Translations under genes and position numbers: made by a program | Notes under the pieces: generated by a model | Told to the model about the DNA's origin: nothing | What the model saw: only the letters and a program-made list of their open reading frames with translations | Database searches by the model: none | Shown here: one piece after another, positions 1 through 8,158 of the stretch | Layout of the letters: each line of letters starts with the position of its first letter | Numbering within the stretch: position 1 is the stretch's first letter | Assembly (NCBI GenBank): GCA_947466165.1 | Contig: CANIDW010000001.1 | Span: 1-18,631 of the forward strand | Origin: Comamonadaceae bacterium | GTDB taxonomy: Bacteria; Pseudomonadota; Gammaproteobacteria; Burkholderiales; Burkholderiaceae_C | Reading direction: 5' to 3' | Length of the DNA stretch: 18,631 bases

Positions 1-2
1 AA

Positions 3-404
3 AGCAACGAGCCCATGGTTTACCTGCACGGCGGCTATGGCAACACGCTGCCCAAGATTGAAGAGGCGCTGGACGGCCAGGAGACCGGCTACAAGGTGAC
101 GCTGGCGCTGGCGGCTGCCGATGCCTTTGGCCTGCGCGATGAGAACCTGATGCAGACCATTCCCAAGAGCCAGTTTCCGCCAGGCGTGAAGGTGGGCGGC
201 CAACTGGAAGGCCGTGGCGAAGACGGCCGGGCGCAGGCTTTCACCGTGGTCAAAATCAAAGGCGACACCGTGATCTTGGACGGCAACCATCCGCTGGCGG
301 GCAAGGACTTGCGCTTTGCGCTGGCAGTGATGGATGTGCGCCCGGCGTCTGAAGAAGAGATCGCCCACGGCCACGTGCACGGCGAGCACGGTCACCACCA
401 TTGA
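3..404 (+). CDS. slyD: SlyD-type FKBP peptidyl-prolyl isomerase, 3' part
   Basis: Cytoplasmic prolyl cis-trans isomerase/chaperone of the SlyD branch of FKBPs. The reading frame is open from the first bases of the window, so the true start lies upstream; the in-frame ATG at 15 falls inside the conserved FKBP core (the VYLHG motif) and is not a credible start. Visible are the VYLHGGYGN segment, an insert-in-flap region with the pattern DAFGLRDENL...IPKSQF, the DGNHPLAGKDLRF motif shared with Escherichia coli SlyD, and a tail EEEIAHGHVHGEHGHHH with seven histidines. E. coli SlyD has a much longer His/Cys tail that binds nickel; here the tail is short and lacks cysteines. It is convergent with urtE, 48 nt away. 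Proximity to nickel-dependent urease genes is suggestive only. Confidence 0.93.
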   Translation, partial: SNEPMVYLHGGYGNTLPKIEEALDGQETGYKVTLALAAADAFGLRDENLMQTIPKSQFPPGVKVGGQLEGRGEDGRAQAFTVVKIKGDTVILDGNHPLAGKDLRFALAVMDVRPASEEEIAHGHVHGEHGHHH

Positions 405-452
405 TGATGTAGCAGGGGCAGCCCGGGCGCAGCGGCTACGGGCCTCCAGGCT

Positions 453-1145
453 TTAGATGGCCACCAACTGGCGCACGCCATTGGCCTGCATGTCTTGGCC
501 CTGGCCGCGGGCAATGAACTCGCCGCGCTCCATCACCAGGTAGTCGTCGGCCAGTTCTTCGGCAAAGTCGTAGTACTGCTCCACCAGCAAGATCGCCATG
601 TCGCCCCGGTCGGCCAGCATGCGGATGACGCGGCCGATGTCTTTGATGATGCTGGGCTGAATGCCTTCGGTCGGCTCGTCCAGAATGAGCAGCTTGGGCT
701 GCGCCGCGAGCGCACGCGCAATGGCCAGTTGCTGCTGCTGCCCGCCCGACAAGTCACCACCGCGCCGGTGCAGCATTTGCTTGAGCACCGGAAACAGCTC
801 GTACAACTCGGCTGGAATCGGGGTGTTGGCGCTTTTGTAGGCCAGGCCCATGCGCAGGTTTTCTTCAACGGTCAGGCGCGCAAAAATCTCGCGGCCCTGC
901 GGCACAAAACCGATGCCGGCGCGGGCGCGCTCGTAAGGCGTGGCGTTGTGAATCGGCTGGCCGTCAAACTCGATGCTGCCGGTCTTGATGGGCACCAGGC
1001 CCATCAGCGACTTGAGCAGCGTGGTCTTGCCCACGCCGTTGCGGCCCAGCAAAACGGTGACCTTGCCCATCTGCGTTTGCAAGCTGACGTCACGCAGGAT
1101 GTGCGAGCCGCCGTAGTACTGGTTGATGTTGTTGACGTTCAGCAT
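453..1145 (-). CDS. urtE: Urea ABC transporter ATP-binding protein UrtE
   Basis: Second ATPase of the branched-chain-amino-acid-type (LivF-like) urea importer, working on the cytoplasmic face with UrtD to power UrtB/UrtC. The 230-residue protein has a Walker A motif GRNGVGKTT (about 34-42), a Q-loop glutamine at about 83, the signature LSGGQQQQ (about 132-139) and Walker B LLILDEP (about 152-158). Length is normal for UrtE. It is the last gene of urtABCDE. Unlike the tightly packed upstream pairs it is separated from urtD by 215 bp filled with REP-like repeats, and no clear Shine-Dalgarno sequence precedes its ATG. UrtE rather than LivF is chosen because of the complete urt order and the nearby urease genes. 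Confidence 0.95.
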   Translation of the reverse strand: MLNVNNINQYYGGSHILRDVSLQTQMGKVTVLLGRNGVGKTTLLKSLMGLVPIKTGSIEFDGQPIHNATPYERARAGIGFVPQGREIFARLTVEENLRMGLAYKSANTPIPAELYELFPVLKQMLHRRGGDLSGGQQQQLAIARALAAQPKLLILDEPTEGIQPSIIKDIGRVIRMLADRGDMAILLVEQYYDFAEELADDYLVMERGEFIARGQGQDMQANGVRQLVAI

Positions 1146-1184
1146 GGGGATCCGGTCCTAAGATACATTGCTTCGATTCTTCTA

Positions 1185-1350
1185 CCCGTTCGCCAGATCC
1201 GTTCGCCCTGAGCTCGTCGAAGGGGATTTGCCCCCCCGTTCGTCCTGAGCTTGTCGAAGGGCTTAATCATTCAAACGAACTCAGGCAAGAACCCTTCGAC
1301 AAGCTCAGGGCGAACGGGGATAGGTTTGACACGGTCAGGGCGAACGGGGA
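1185..1350. repeat. REP-like palindromic repeat cluster between urtD and urtE
   Basis: The urtD-urtE gap holds several copies of one element with core CCTGAGCTTGTCGAAGG. There is a fragment at 1185-1194, direct copies at 1201-1225 and 1237-1264, an inverted copy at 1292-1319 and an inverted truncated copy at 1333-1350. Copies at 1237-1261 and 1292-1316 are complementary over 25 positions with one G-U type mismatch, so the polycistronic mRNA could fold into a long hairpin with a 30-nt loop. Elements of this core are familiar from many proteobacterial genomes as dispersed REP-like intergenic sequences. An effect on urtE expression is inference. Confidence 0.85.
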
Positions 1351-1360
1351 AAAATCGGAG

Positions 1361-2245
1361 TCAACGGCCAAGATAGACCTCAATCACGCGTTCGTCGGCT
1401 TGCACTTTGTCTAGCGTGCCTTGAGCCAGCACGGAGCCGTCGCACAGCACGGTAACGATGTCGGAAATGCTGCGGATGAAGTTCATGTCGTGCTCAACCA
1501 CCAGCAGCGAGTGCTTGCCTTTGAGGGTTAAAAAAAGCTCGGCGGTGCGGTCGGTTTCTTCGTCGGTCATGCCGGCCACGGGTTCGTCGAGCAGCAGCAG
1601 TTTGGGGTCTTGCATGAGCAGCATGCCGATCTCGAGCCACTGCTTTTGGCCGTGGCTCAGGGTACCGGCCAGGCGGCCCACGCTGTCTGCGAGTTGGATG
1701 GTGATCAGGGTTTCAGACAAGCGGTCGCTTTGCGCCGAGTCCAGCCTGAAGAACATGCTGGACTTCACACCTTTGTTGGTCTTGAGCGCGAGCTCCAGGT
1801 TTTCAAACACCGTGAGTTGCTCAAAGACCGTGGGCTTTTGGAACTTGCGGCCGATGCCCATTTGGGCGATTTCGGCTTCTTTGTAGCGCAGCAAGTCGAT
1901 GGTGCTGCCGAAGTAAACCCGGCCTTCGTCGGGCCGGGTTTTGCCGGTGATGATGTCCATCATGGTGGTTTTGCCGGCACCGTTGGGGCCGATGATGCAG
2001 CGCAACTCGCCGGGCGCAATGTCCAGGCTGAGCTTGTTGATGGCCTTGAATCCGTCAAAGCTGACGCTGACGTCTTCCAGATACAGAATGCGGCCGTGCG
2101 TGAGATCGACCACACCTTCGGGCTTGGCGATGCGGCCGGTGCTGGCGTTGCGCCCGCCCGACTCGGTGTCGGGGCTGGCCTTGGCCATAGCGGCCATGCG
2201 CTGCTCTATGCGGCGCGCGCCTTGTTCAAGCAGGTCGGGGGTCAT
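1361..2245 (-). CDS. urtD: Urea ABC transporter ATP-binding protein UrtD
   Basis: LivG-like ATPase of the urea importer. The 294-residue form carries Walker A GPNGAGKTT (about 86-94), the urea-type signature LSHGQKQWLEIG and Walker B LLLLDEPVAGM. The N-terminus has about 50 residues before the ABC core (positions rich in E, Q, A, R), longer than the usual ~250-residue UrtD but common in Burkholderiales. I chose the ATG at 2245 because it overlaps the urtC stop as ATGA and has a GGAGGGG Shine-Dalgarno 8 nt upstream; an in-frame ATG at 2260 would add five residues and place the start upstream of that Shine-Dalgarno. The overlap implies translational coupling with urtC. Confidence 0.94.
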   Translation of the reverse strand: MTPDLLEQGARRIEQRMAAMAKASPDTESGGRNASTGRIAKPEGVVDLTHGRILYLEDVSVSFDGFKAINKLSLDIAPGELRCIIGPNGAGKTTMMDIITGKTRPDEGRVYFGSTIDLLRYKEAEIAQMGIGRKFQKPTVFEQLTVFENLELALKTNKGVKSSMFFRLDSAQSDRLSETLITIQLADSVGRLAGTLSHGQKQWLEIGMLLMQDPKLLLLDEPVAGMTDEETDRTAELFLTLKGKHSLLVVEHDMNFIRSISDIVTVLCDGSVLAQGTLDKVQADERVIEVYLGR

Positions 2246-3381
2246 TTGGAGCCCCTCCATTTTTTGATCAGCCCGAGCACGCCGTTGGGTAAAAACAAAG
2301 TGACGGCAATGAACAGCATGCCTAAAAAGTACAGCCAGAACTCAGGGTACGCAACAGTGAGCCAGCTCTTGGCGCCGTTGACGATGAAAGCACCGACGAT
2401 GGGGCCGATGAGTGTGGCGCGCCCGCCGACAGCGGCCCAGATGGCGATCTCAATCGAGTTGGCCGGGCTCATTTCGCCGGGGTTGATGATGCCGACCTGC
2501 GGCACATACAGCGCGCCGGCCACGCCGCACATGACGGCAGAAATAACCCAGATGGTGAGCTTGTAGCCCAGCGGGTTATAGCCCGAGAACATGACGCGGC
2601 TTTCCGCATCACGAATGGCTTGCAGCACGCGGCCGAACTTACTTTGCACCAGCCACCTGGCAAACAAAAAGAAACCGAGCAGCGTCAGGCCAGTCAGCAC
2701 AAACAGCGTCATACGCATGTTGGGCGTGGCAATCGGCAAGTCAAGAATGCGCTTAAAGTCAGTGAAGCCGTTGTTGCCACCAAAACCGGTTTCATTGCGG
2801 AAAAAAAGCAGCATCGCGGCAAAAGTCAAAGCCTGCGTGATGATGGAAAAATAAACGCCTTTGATGCGCGAGCGAAAGGCGAAGTAGCCAAACACAAAGG
2901 CCACCAGAGCCGGCACCAGCACGATGAGGAACAAGGTGGCGATAAAGCTGTCTGAAAACGTCCAGTGCCAGGGCAAAACTTTCCAGTCAAGGAAGACCAT
3001 GAAGTCGGGCAACGTGCTTTTGTAGTTGCCGTCCAGACCGATCTGGCGCATGAGGTACATGCCCATGGCGTAACCGCCGATGGCAAAAAACAAACCGTGT
3101 CCCAGTGACAAGATGCCGGTGTAGCCCCAAATCAAGTCCATGGCCAGCGCGCAGATGGCGTAGCACATGATCTTGCCCAGCAGCGCCACGGCGTAGGTGC
3201 TCATGTGGTACGGGCTGTCTTGCGGCAGCCACAAATTAAGCAGGGGGGCCACGACGCAGACTGCGATCAGCGCCAGCATGAAAAAACTCCAACCGGTACG
3301 ACTCAGTAGCGGCGTTCTGAACGGAAGCTCCACCGACTGGTAGGGGGTGAGCGAGTTGGGAAGTTGGCGGGGATGATTCAT
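2242..3381 (-). CDS. urtC: Urea ABC transporter permease UrtC
   Basis: LivM-type inner-membrane permease that pairs with UrtB to form the urea channel. The 379-residue protein starts with a short cytoplasmic N-terminus and then hydrophobic segments throughout. It shows the family pattern CALAMDLIWGYTGILSLGHG (roughly 97-116) and a C-terminal LPNGVLGLIKKW. Length is normal for UrtC (about 360-390). The start lies 3 nt after the urtB stop and the stop overlaps the urtD start, so urtBCD are coupled. Nothing looks broken. Confidence 0.95.
   Translation of the reverse strand: MNHPRQLPNSLTPYQSVELPFRTPLLSRTGWSFFMLALIAVCVVAPLLNLWLPQDSPYHMSTYAVALLGKIMCYAICALAMDLIWGYTGILSLGHGLFFAIGGYAMGMYLMRQIGLDGNYKSTLPDFMVFLDWKVLPWHWTFSDSFIATLFLIVLVPALVAFVFGYFAFRSRIKGVYFSIITQALTFAAMLLFFRNETGFGGNNGFTDFKRILDLPIATPNMRMTLFVLTGLTLLGFFLFARWLVQSKFGRVLQAIRDAESRVMFSGYNPLGYKLTIWVISAVMCGVAGALYVPQVGIINPGEMSPANSIEIAIWAAVGGRATLIGPIVGAFIVNGAKSWLTVAYPEFWLYFLGMLFIAVTLFLPNGVLGLIKKWRGSK
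2252..2258 (-). promoter_or_regulatory. Ribosome binding site deciding the urtD start
   Basis: On the minus strand this reads GGAGGGG, 6-8 nt before the ATG at 2245 and overlapping the end of urtC. It lies downstream of the alternative ATG at 2260, which argues for the shorter UrtD. Confidence 0.7.
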
Positions 3382-3384
3382 GGT

Positions 3385-4998
3385 TCAGGCCTCCGCGGAG
3401 CGGCCTTTCATGGCGAAGATGCCTTGCGGACGCTTCTGAATAAAAATGATGATGAGCACGAGCACGGCAATCTTGGCCAGCACAGCGCCGGTCCAGCCTT
3501 CGAGGAATTTATTCAAGATGCCCAGCCCCAAAGCGGCGTAGACGGTGCCTGCGAGTTGACCGACACCGCCCAGCACCACCACCATGAAGGAGTCCACGAT
3601 GTAGCCTTGCCCGAGGTCCGGCCCGACATTGCCCACCTGGCTGAGCGCACAACCGGCCAGGCCGGCAATGCCCGAACCCAGCGCAAAAGCATAGGTATCC
3701 ACGCGGGCAGTGTTCACACCCATGCAAGAGGCAATAGGACGGTTTTGCGTGACGCCGCGCACAAACAGACCCAGGCGTGTGCGGCTGATCAACCAGGCCA
3801 TGCCCAGCAGAACGGCAATCGCAAAGCCAATGATGACCAGGCGGTTGTAAGGCAGTGACACATTGCCCAGCACCTGCACGCCGCCGCTCATCCACACGGG
3901 ATTTTCTACGCCGACGTTTTGCGCACCAAAGATGCTGCGCACCAGTTGCTGCAACATCAGGCTGATGCCCCAGGTGGCCAACAGGGTTTCGAGCGGGCGG
4001 CCGTAGAGAAAGCGGATGATGCCGCGCTCCAGCGCCGCACCCATGAGTGCCGAGGCCATGAAGGCCACCGGCACGGCGGCCAGCAAGTACCAGTCAAACA
4101 GGCCGGGCAGGAATTTTTGAAACACGCCCTGTACCACATAGGTGGCGTAAGCGCCGATCATCATCAGCTCGCCGTGCGCCATGTTGATGACGCCCATGAG
4201 GCCGTAGGTGATGGCCAGCCCTAGCGCCACCAGCAGCAAGATGGAGCCCAGGCTGAGGCCGCTGAAAACGGCGGCGATTTTGTCGCCCCGGGCCAGCGTG
4301 GCTTCAACCGTGCGCAATGAAGTTTGCAAAGCGGCTTTGACTTGAGCGTCAGTTTCTGACTTCAAGCGCTCGAGCAGGACGGTCTTAGTGCTGGGGTCGC
4401 CGCTGCTTGCCAGCAGGCCGGCAGCTTGCAGGCGCTTGGCCTGGTCGCTGCTGCCCAGCATGATGGCGGCCCTCAGCAGCTCAAGCTGGCTTTTGAGCGC
4501 CGGCACCGTCTCGGCAGCGTAGGCTTTTTCGATCAGGGGCAGGCGCTCCTCGTCGTTGTCACCGGCCAGGGTCTTGATGGCTTGCCGGCGGCGTTTTTCA
4601 TCTTTAGAAAAAAGCGCCAGCGAGGCGAGCACGTTGTCGAGTTCGCCACGCATCAGGTTGTTGTTGATCACATCCTCGGCGTCTGCCGGCAAAGGCACAT
4701 CGGCGCCGGTCACGGGGTCTATGGCCTTGCCATCCTTGACAAGCAGCACTTGGCCGCCAGCGGTTTTGACGGCGTCGTCGGCCAGCGCCTGGATGAAGGC
4801 GGCCGTTTTCTCGTCCGGCATTGCAGCCGCCTTGGCCAAGGCTTGCACGCGCGACTCGGTGCCGCCTATGGCCATGGCCTTGGCTTGCTCTGCCGTCAAG
4901 GCATGCACAGCCCCGACGCACCAAAAGAGGATGGTTACAAACAAAATTCGCACCATATTCGAGCATTTCATCATTGAAACTGTTCTATCGTTGTGCAT
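3385..4998 (-). CDS. urtB: Urea ABC transporter permease UrtB
   Basis: LivH-type permease of the urea importer. The 537-residue protein has a hydrophobic N-terminal signal (about 15-33, ending near VHA), then a roughly 200-residue soluble alpha-helical region with repeat-like Leu/Ala patterns. The permease domain begins near residue 240, with the family segment YGLMGVINMAHGELMMIGAY. The soluble N-terminal extension is normal for proteobacterial UrtB and probably periplasmic, where it could meet UrtA. The start is uncertain: ATG codons at 4998, 4974, 4971 and 4956 are all in frame, none with a good Shine-Dalgarno, and all retain the signal segment. It is preceded by a 204-bp gap that contains the terminator after urtA, so its expression depends on read-through or an unseen promoter. 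Confidence 0.94.
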   Translation of the reverse strand: MHNDRTVSMMKCSNMVRILFVTILFWCVGAVHALTAEQAKAMAIGGTESRVQALAKAAAMPDEKTAAFIQALADDAVKTAGGQVLLVKDGKAIDPVTGADVPLPADAEDVINNNLMRGELDNVLASLALFSKDEKRRRQAIKTLAGDNDEERLPLIEKAYAAETVPALKSQLELLRAAIMLGSSDQAKRLQAAGLLASSGDPSTKTVLLERLKSETDAQVKAALQTSLRTVEATLARGDKIAAVFSGLSLGSILLLVALGLAITYGLMGVINMAHGELMMIGAYATYVVQGVFQKFLPGLFDWYLLAAVPVAFMASALMGAALERGIIRFLYGRPLETLLATWGISLMLQQLVRSIFGAQNVGVENPVWMSGGVQVLGNVSLPYNRLVIIGFAIAVLLGMAWLISRTRLGLFVRGVTQNRPIASCMGVNTARVDTYAFALGSGIAGLAGCALSQVGNVGPDLGQGYIVDSFMVVVLGGVGQLAGTVYAALGLGILNKFLEGWTGAVLAKIAVLVLIIIFIQKRPQGIFAMKGRSAEA

Positions 4999-5138
4999 TA
5001 AAGGGCAAAAAAGAAGCTAGAGCATGGGGCTTCGCCAAATGAAGCCGCAGACTGCAAATTCCTTCTGATTATCCGCACCGAAGAAGTGCAAGAAACAGGC
5101 CACTGCGTGGTAAGTCGGGGATGGGTCCTAAACTAAAA

Positions 5139-5172
5139 AGCCGCACCTCTTTCTTTCGAACAAGGTGCGGCT
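5139..5172 (-). terminator. Intrinsic terminator after urtA
   Basis: Perfect 10-bp inverted repeat AGCCGCACCT (5139-5148) and AGGTGCGGCT (5163-5172) with a 14-nt loop. Read on the minus strand, the hairpin is followed by a TTTTTAGTTTAG tract. It lies about 30 nt after the urtA stop codon and before urtB, so it is likely a partial terminator that lets the binding-protein mRNA exceed that of the membrane and ATPase genes. Confidence 0.88.
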
Positions 5173-5202
5173 CCCGCCTGTGACAGGCCTGGGGTTCAAG
5201 CC

Positions 5203-6471
5203 TTATTTTTTAGCTGGCTCGTCAGGCTTCTTGTCGTTGCCTTCGATGAACGGGCTCCATGGCTTGGCTTTGACCGGGCCGGGTGTCTTCCACACCACGT
5301 TGAACTGGCCGTCGGCCTTGATCTCGCCGATGAACACCGACTTGTGCAGGTGGTGATTCTTCTCGTCCATCTTCGAGACGATGCCAGACGGCGCCTTGAA
5401 AGTCTGGCCGGCCATGGCGGCGATGACTTTGTCGGTGTCGGTGGACTTGGCTTTTTCAACCGCTTGTTTCCACATGTTGATACCGATGTAGGTCGCTTCC
5501 ATCGGGTCGTTGGTCAAAGGCTTGTCCTTGTGACCGGCGATGCCCTTGGCTTTGGCGTAGGCGCTCCATTTTTTGATGAACTCGTCATTGGCCGGGTTCT
5601 TGATCGACTGGAAGTAGTTCCAGGCGGCCAGGTGACCGACCAGTGGCTTGGTGTCCACGCCGCGCAGTTCTTCTTCGCCCACAGAGAAGGCGACAACCGG
5701 CACGTCTTTGGCTTTGAGGCCGGCGTTACCGAGTTCTTTGTAGAAAGGCACGTTGGAGTCACCATTGATGGTGGAGACCACTGCTGTTTTGCCACCGGCG
5801 GAGAATTTCTTCACGTCAGCCACGATGGTCTGGTAATCCGAATGGCCAAACGGTGTGTATTTTTCGTCGATGTCTTTGTCAGCGACGCCTTTGCTTTTGA
5901 GGTAAGCGCGCAGGATTTTGTTGGTGGTGCGTGGGTACACATAGTCAGTGCCCAGCAGAACCCAACGCTTGGCAGCGCCGCCTTCTTTGCTCATGAGGTA
6001 GTCCACGGCAGGGATGGCCTGCTGGTTAGGGGCTGCACCTGTGTAGAAAACGTTTTTGGACAGCTCTTCACCTTCGTACTGGACGGGGTAGAACAGCAGG
6101 CCGTTCATTTCTTCAACAACGGGCAACACCGACTTGCGGGACACGGAAGTCCAGCAACCGAAGATCACGGAGACTTTGTCTTGGCCGAGCAGCTGCTTGG
6201 TTTTTTCAGCGAACAGGGGCCAGTTGGAGGCCGGGTCGACGATGACGGGCTCGAGCTTCTTGCCCATAACGCCGCCTTTGGCATTGATCTCATCAATGGC
6301 CATCAAGACGGTGTCTTTGAGGACGGTCTCGGAAATGGCCATGGTGCCAGACAGGCTGTGCAAAATGCCGACCTTGATGGTGCCGGCGCCTTGGGCGAAG
6401 GCCGACATAGCGGACAGGCCGGTCAGGGCGACGGCGGCGGTGAGTGCCTTGAGGGTAAAACGACGTTGCAT
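5203..6471 (-). CDS. urtA: Urea ABC transporter substrate-binding protein UrtA
   Basis: Periplasmic urea-binding protein of the Leu/Ile/Val-binding fold. The 422-residue precursor has an N-terminal signal with basic start MQRR, a hydrophobic Ala/Leu core and a probable cleavage after AFA at residue 26. The mature part begins GTIKVGILHSLSGTMAISE, the UrtA/AmiC-like pattern, and contains the family segments VIFGCWTSVSRKSVLPV and FYPVQYEGEE. Length matches UrtA (about 400-430). A GGAG Shine-Dalgarno lies 9 nt before the ATG. It is the first urt gene and is followed by an intrinsic terminator. The 169-bp leader upstream shows a 6-bp-arm inverted repeat (6582-6597) but no sigma-54 element I trust. 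Confidence 0.96.
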   Translation of the reverse strand: MQRRFTLKALTAAVALTGLSAMSAFAQGAGTIKVGILHSLSGTMAISETVLKDTVLMAIDEINAKGGVMGKKLEPVIVDPASNWPLFAEKTKQLLGQDKVSVIFGCWTSVSRKSVLPVVEEMNGLLFYPVQYEGEELSKNVFYTGAAPNQQAIPAVDYLMSKEGGAAKRWVLLGTDYVYPRTTNKILRAYLKSKGVADKDIDEKYTPFGHSDYQTIVADVKKFSAGGKTAVVSTINGDSNVPFYKELGNAGLKAKDVPVVAFSVGEEELRGVDTKPLVGHLAAWNYFQSIKNPANDEFIKKWSAYAKAKGIAGHKDKPLTNDPMEATYIGINMWKQAVEKAKSTDTDKVIAAMAGQTFKAPSGIVSKMDEKNHHLHKSVFIGEIKADGQFNVVWKTPGPVKAKPWSPFIEGNDKKPDEPAKK

Positions 6472-6581
6472 GTGATGCTTCTCCGGGTGGGTTGAATGGG
6501 TTTTTCGCTGGGATCAAGCCGCTTAAAGAGGCTTTTTCTCAGCGATGAACCGATTCTGGAGAAGGATATGCAGGCTGGAAA

Positions 6582-6597
6582 TACGCCGGGTGGCGTA
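6582..6597. promoter_or_regulatory. Small inverted repeat upstream of urtA
   Basis: TACGCC-GGGT-GGCGTA, a perfect 6-bp-arm inverted repeat in the 169-bp gap between the AI-2E-family gene and urtA. It could be an operator for urtA or part of a weak terminator for the upstream gene; the sequence does not decide. Confidence 0.3.
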
Positions 6598-6640
6598 CAT
6601 GAGTGCGCCGCCATGCTGGGCCGGCAGCCGGGCGCTGCGT

Positions 6641-7756
6641 TTAGTCGGGTCTGTCTTCAGACGCAGACTCGTTGGCCTGCGAGGCGCTCAAGCCGTCACG
6701 GCTGATGGCAAACAAATCCCATGCGGCCATGAACATGGCTGCGATGACCGGGCCGATCACAAAGCCGTTGAGCCCGAACAGCGCCATGCCGCCGATGGTG
6801 GAAAGCAGCACCAGGTAGTCGGGCATTTTGGTGTCTTTACCCACCAGCAAAGGCCGCATGAGGTTGTCCACCAGGCCGATCACCAGAACGCCAAAAGCGG
6901 CCAGCACCACACCCTCAAAAAATTGACCGGTGACGAGAAAGTAAACCGCTACCGGCAGCCAGACCAGGGCGGCGCCCACGGCGGGCACCAGTGACAAAAA
7001 TGCCATCACCGTGCCCCAAAGAACAGGGGCATGAATGTCGAGTAACCAAAAAATCAAGCCGCCCAGAGCGCCCTGCATCATGGCCACGGCGATATTGCCC
7101 TTGACGGTGGCCCTGATGACGGTGGTGAACTTGCCGGCCAAATCGCGCTTGACATGCGCTTGCAAGGGCAGCTGGCGGTTCATGCGGGCGACCAGAGATG
7201 CGCCGTCACGCAAAAAGAAAAACAGCACATACAGCATGATGCAAAAGCTGACCAAAAACTCAAACGTGTTTTGACCGATGCCCAGCGCCTGGGTGGCCAG
7301 AAACTGGCTGGCGCGGCTCAGTCCGGAGCTCAGGCGCTCTTGAATCAAGGCCATGTCAGTCAGCCCGAAACGGGCCAACAGACCGTGCACCCATTCAGGC
7401 AACAAGGCGTAAAAATCCTGCAAGTAGCGGCTGAAGCTGGCTTTTTCTGTCTGCAAATTACTGAAAAGCAAATTGGCTTCTTGCACCAGCATGGCGCTGA
7501 CCAGGCTCAAGGGCAGGATGACCAGCAACAAGATGATCGTCAGGGTCAACAGTGCGGCGGAGTTAAAACGCCCCGGCAAGAGACGCAGAAACCATGCATA
7601 CACCGCATAAAACAAAATCGCCATCACCCCAGCCCAGAAAACAGCGCCGTAAAAGGGCGACAGCAACCATACAAAAGCCGCGCTGACAAAGAGCAACAAG
7701 TACAGGAAGAACTTGTCCTCAAACGTTGCAGGCGGCTGGGGCTTGGATGGTTTCAT
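6641..7756 (-). CDS. AI-2E family (PerM/UPF0118) transporter
   Basis: Integral inner-membrane protein of the AI-2E exporter/PerM family, 371 residues, close to the family norm of about 350-380. Hydrophobic segments occur near residues 18-60, 70-95, around 165-190, 225-260 and through the C-terminal third. A soluble stretch after the third segment and the family-typical C-terminal pattern KMPDYLVLLSTIGGMALFG and FVIGPVIAA are visible. Substrates in this family vary (autoinducer-2, Na+/H+, unknown), so no substrate is assigned. The frame is open further upstream, but the ATG at 7756 is chosen because a longer form would overlap infA; the Shine-Dalgarno is weak. It follows infA by 88 nt and may be co-transcribed with it. 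Confidence 0.88.
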   Translation of the reverse strand: MKPSKPQPPATFEDKFFLYLLLFVSAAFVWLLSPFYGAVFWAGVMAILFYAVYAWFLRLLPGRFNSAALLTLTIILLLVILPLSLVSAMLVQEANLLFSNLQTEKASFSRYLQDFYALLPEWVHGLLARFGLTDMALIQERLSSGLSRASQFLATQALGIGQNTFEFLVSFCIMLYVLFFFLRDGASLVARMNRQLPLQAHVKRDLAGKFTTVIRATVKGNIAVAMMQGALGGLIFWLLDIHAPVLWGTVMAFLSLVPAVGAALVWLPVAVYFLVTGQFFEGVVLAAFGVLVIGLVDNLMRPLLVGKDTKMPDYLVLLSTIGGMALFGLNGFVIGPVIAAMFMAAWDLFAISRDGLSASQANESASEDRPD

Positions 7757-7844
7757 GGCGGTGCTCAAGGTTAGCAAAAGGCGAGAGCAGATGAGCCCCG
7801 GACAGCGCCGCGCACGAGGCGCGGCACGCCAAAGGCAAAAAGGG

Positions 7845-8108
7845 TCAGCGCGCCGGAGGCGGACGCACGGAACCTGTGGGCGCACGGCCGGCAATGTGCC
7901 GGAATGTGATGCGGCCCTTGCTCAGGTCGTAAGGCGAGAGCTCCAGCGACACCTGGTCACCCGCCAGTATGCGGATGTGGTTCTTGCGCATCTTGCCGGA
8001 GGTGTAAGCGATCAGCTTGTGGCCGTTGTCCAGCGTGACTCGAAAGCGCGAGTCGGGCAGAACCTCTTCCACCAGGCCGTGCATTTCAATCAGTTCTTCT
8101 TTTGCCAT
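7845..8108 (-). CDS. infA: Translation initiation factor IF-1 (long paralogue)
   Basis: Small OB-fold (S1-type) protein that binds the 30S A-site with IF-2 and IF-3. The 87 residues include [22 protein letters not shown], the segment [20 protein letters not shown] and a [12 protein letters not shown] end, all typical of IF-1. Canonical IF-1 is about 72 residues; this one carries an extra C-terminal tail rich in Pro and Arg ([14 protein letters not shown]). Burkholderiales often carry a second infA outside the ribosomal-protein cluster, and this fits that form. A strong AAGGAGACG Shine-Dalgarno precedes the ATG. It is 50 nt downstream of the 79-residue conserved gene. Confidence 0.94.
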   Translation of the reverse strand: MAKEELIEMHGLVEEVLPDSRFRVTLDNGHKLIAYTSGKMRKNHIRILAGDQVSLELSPYDLSKGRITFRHIAGRAPTGSVRPPPAR

Positions 8109-8158
8109 GGCTCGTCTCCTTCAGGATGAATACAAAAAGATCGCTTGCAGTGCCGGTA

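Noticed and set aside
5008..5035. TGGC...TGC pattern upstream of urtB
   Set aside because: GG-to-GC spacing is 11 rather than 10 bp, which RpoN does not tolerate well.
5344..6495. Long plus-strand open frame opposite urtA
   Set aside because: Antisense shadow of a clear UrtA protein; no recognisable motif or ribosome site.
6472..6640. Possible sigma-54 promoters before urtA (GG-N10-GC at two places)
   Set aside because: Only GGC and GC match; the -12 TT and the A/C of the -24 are missing, so they fit no better than chance.
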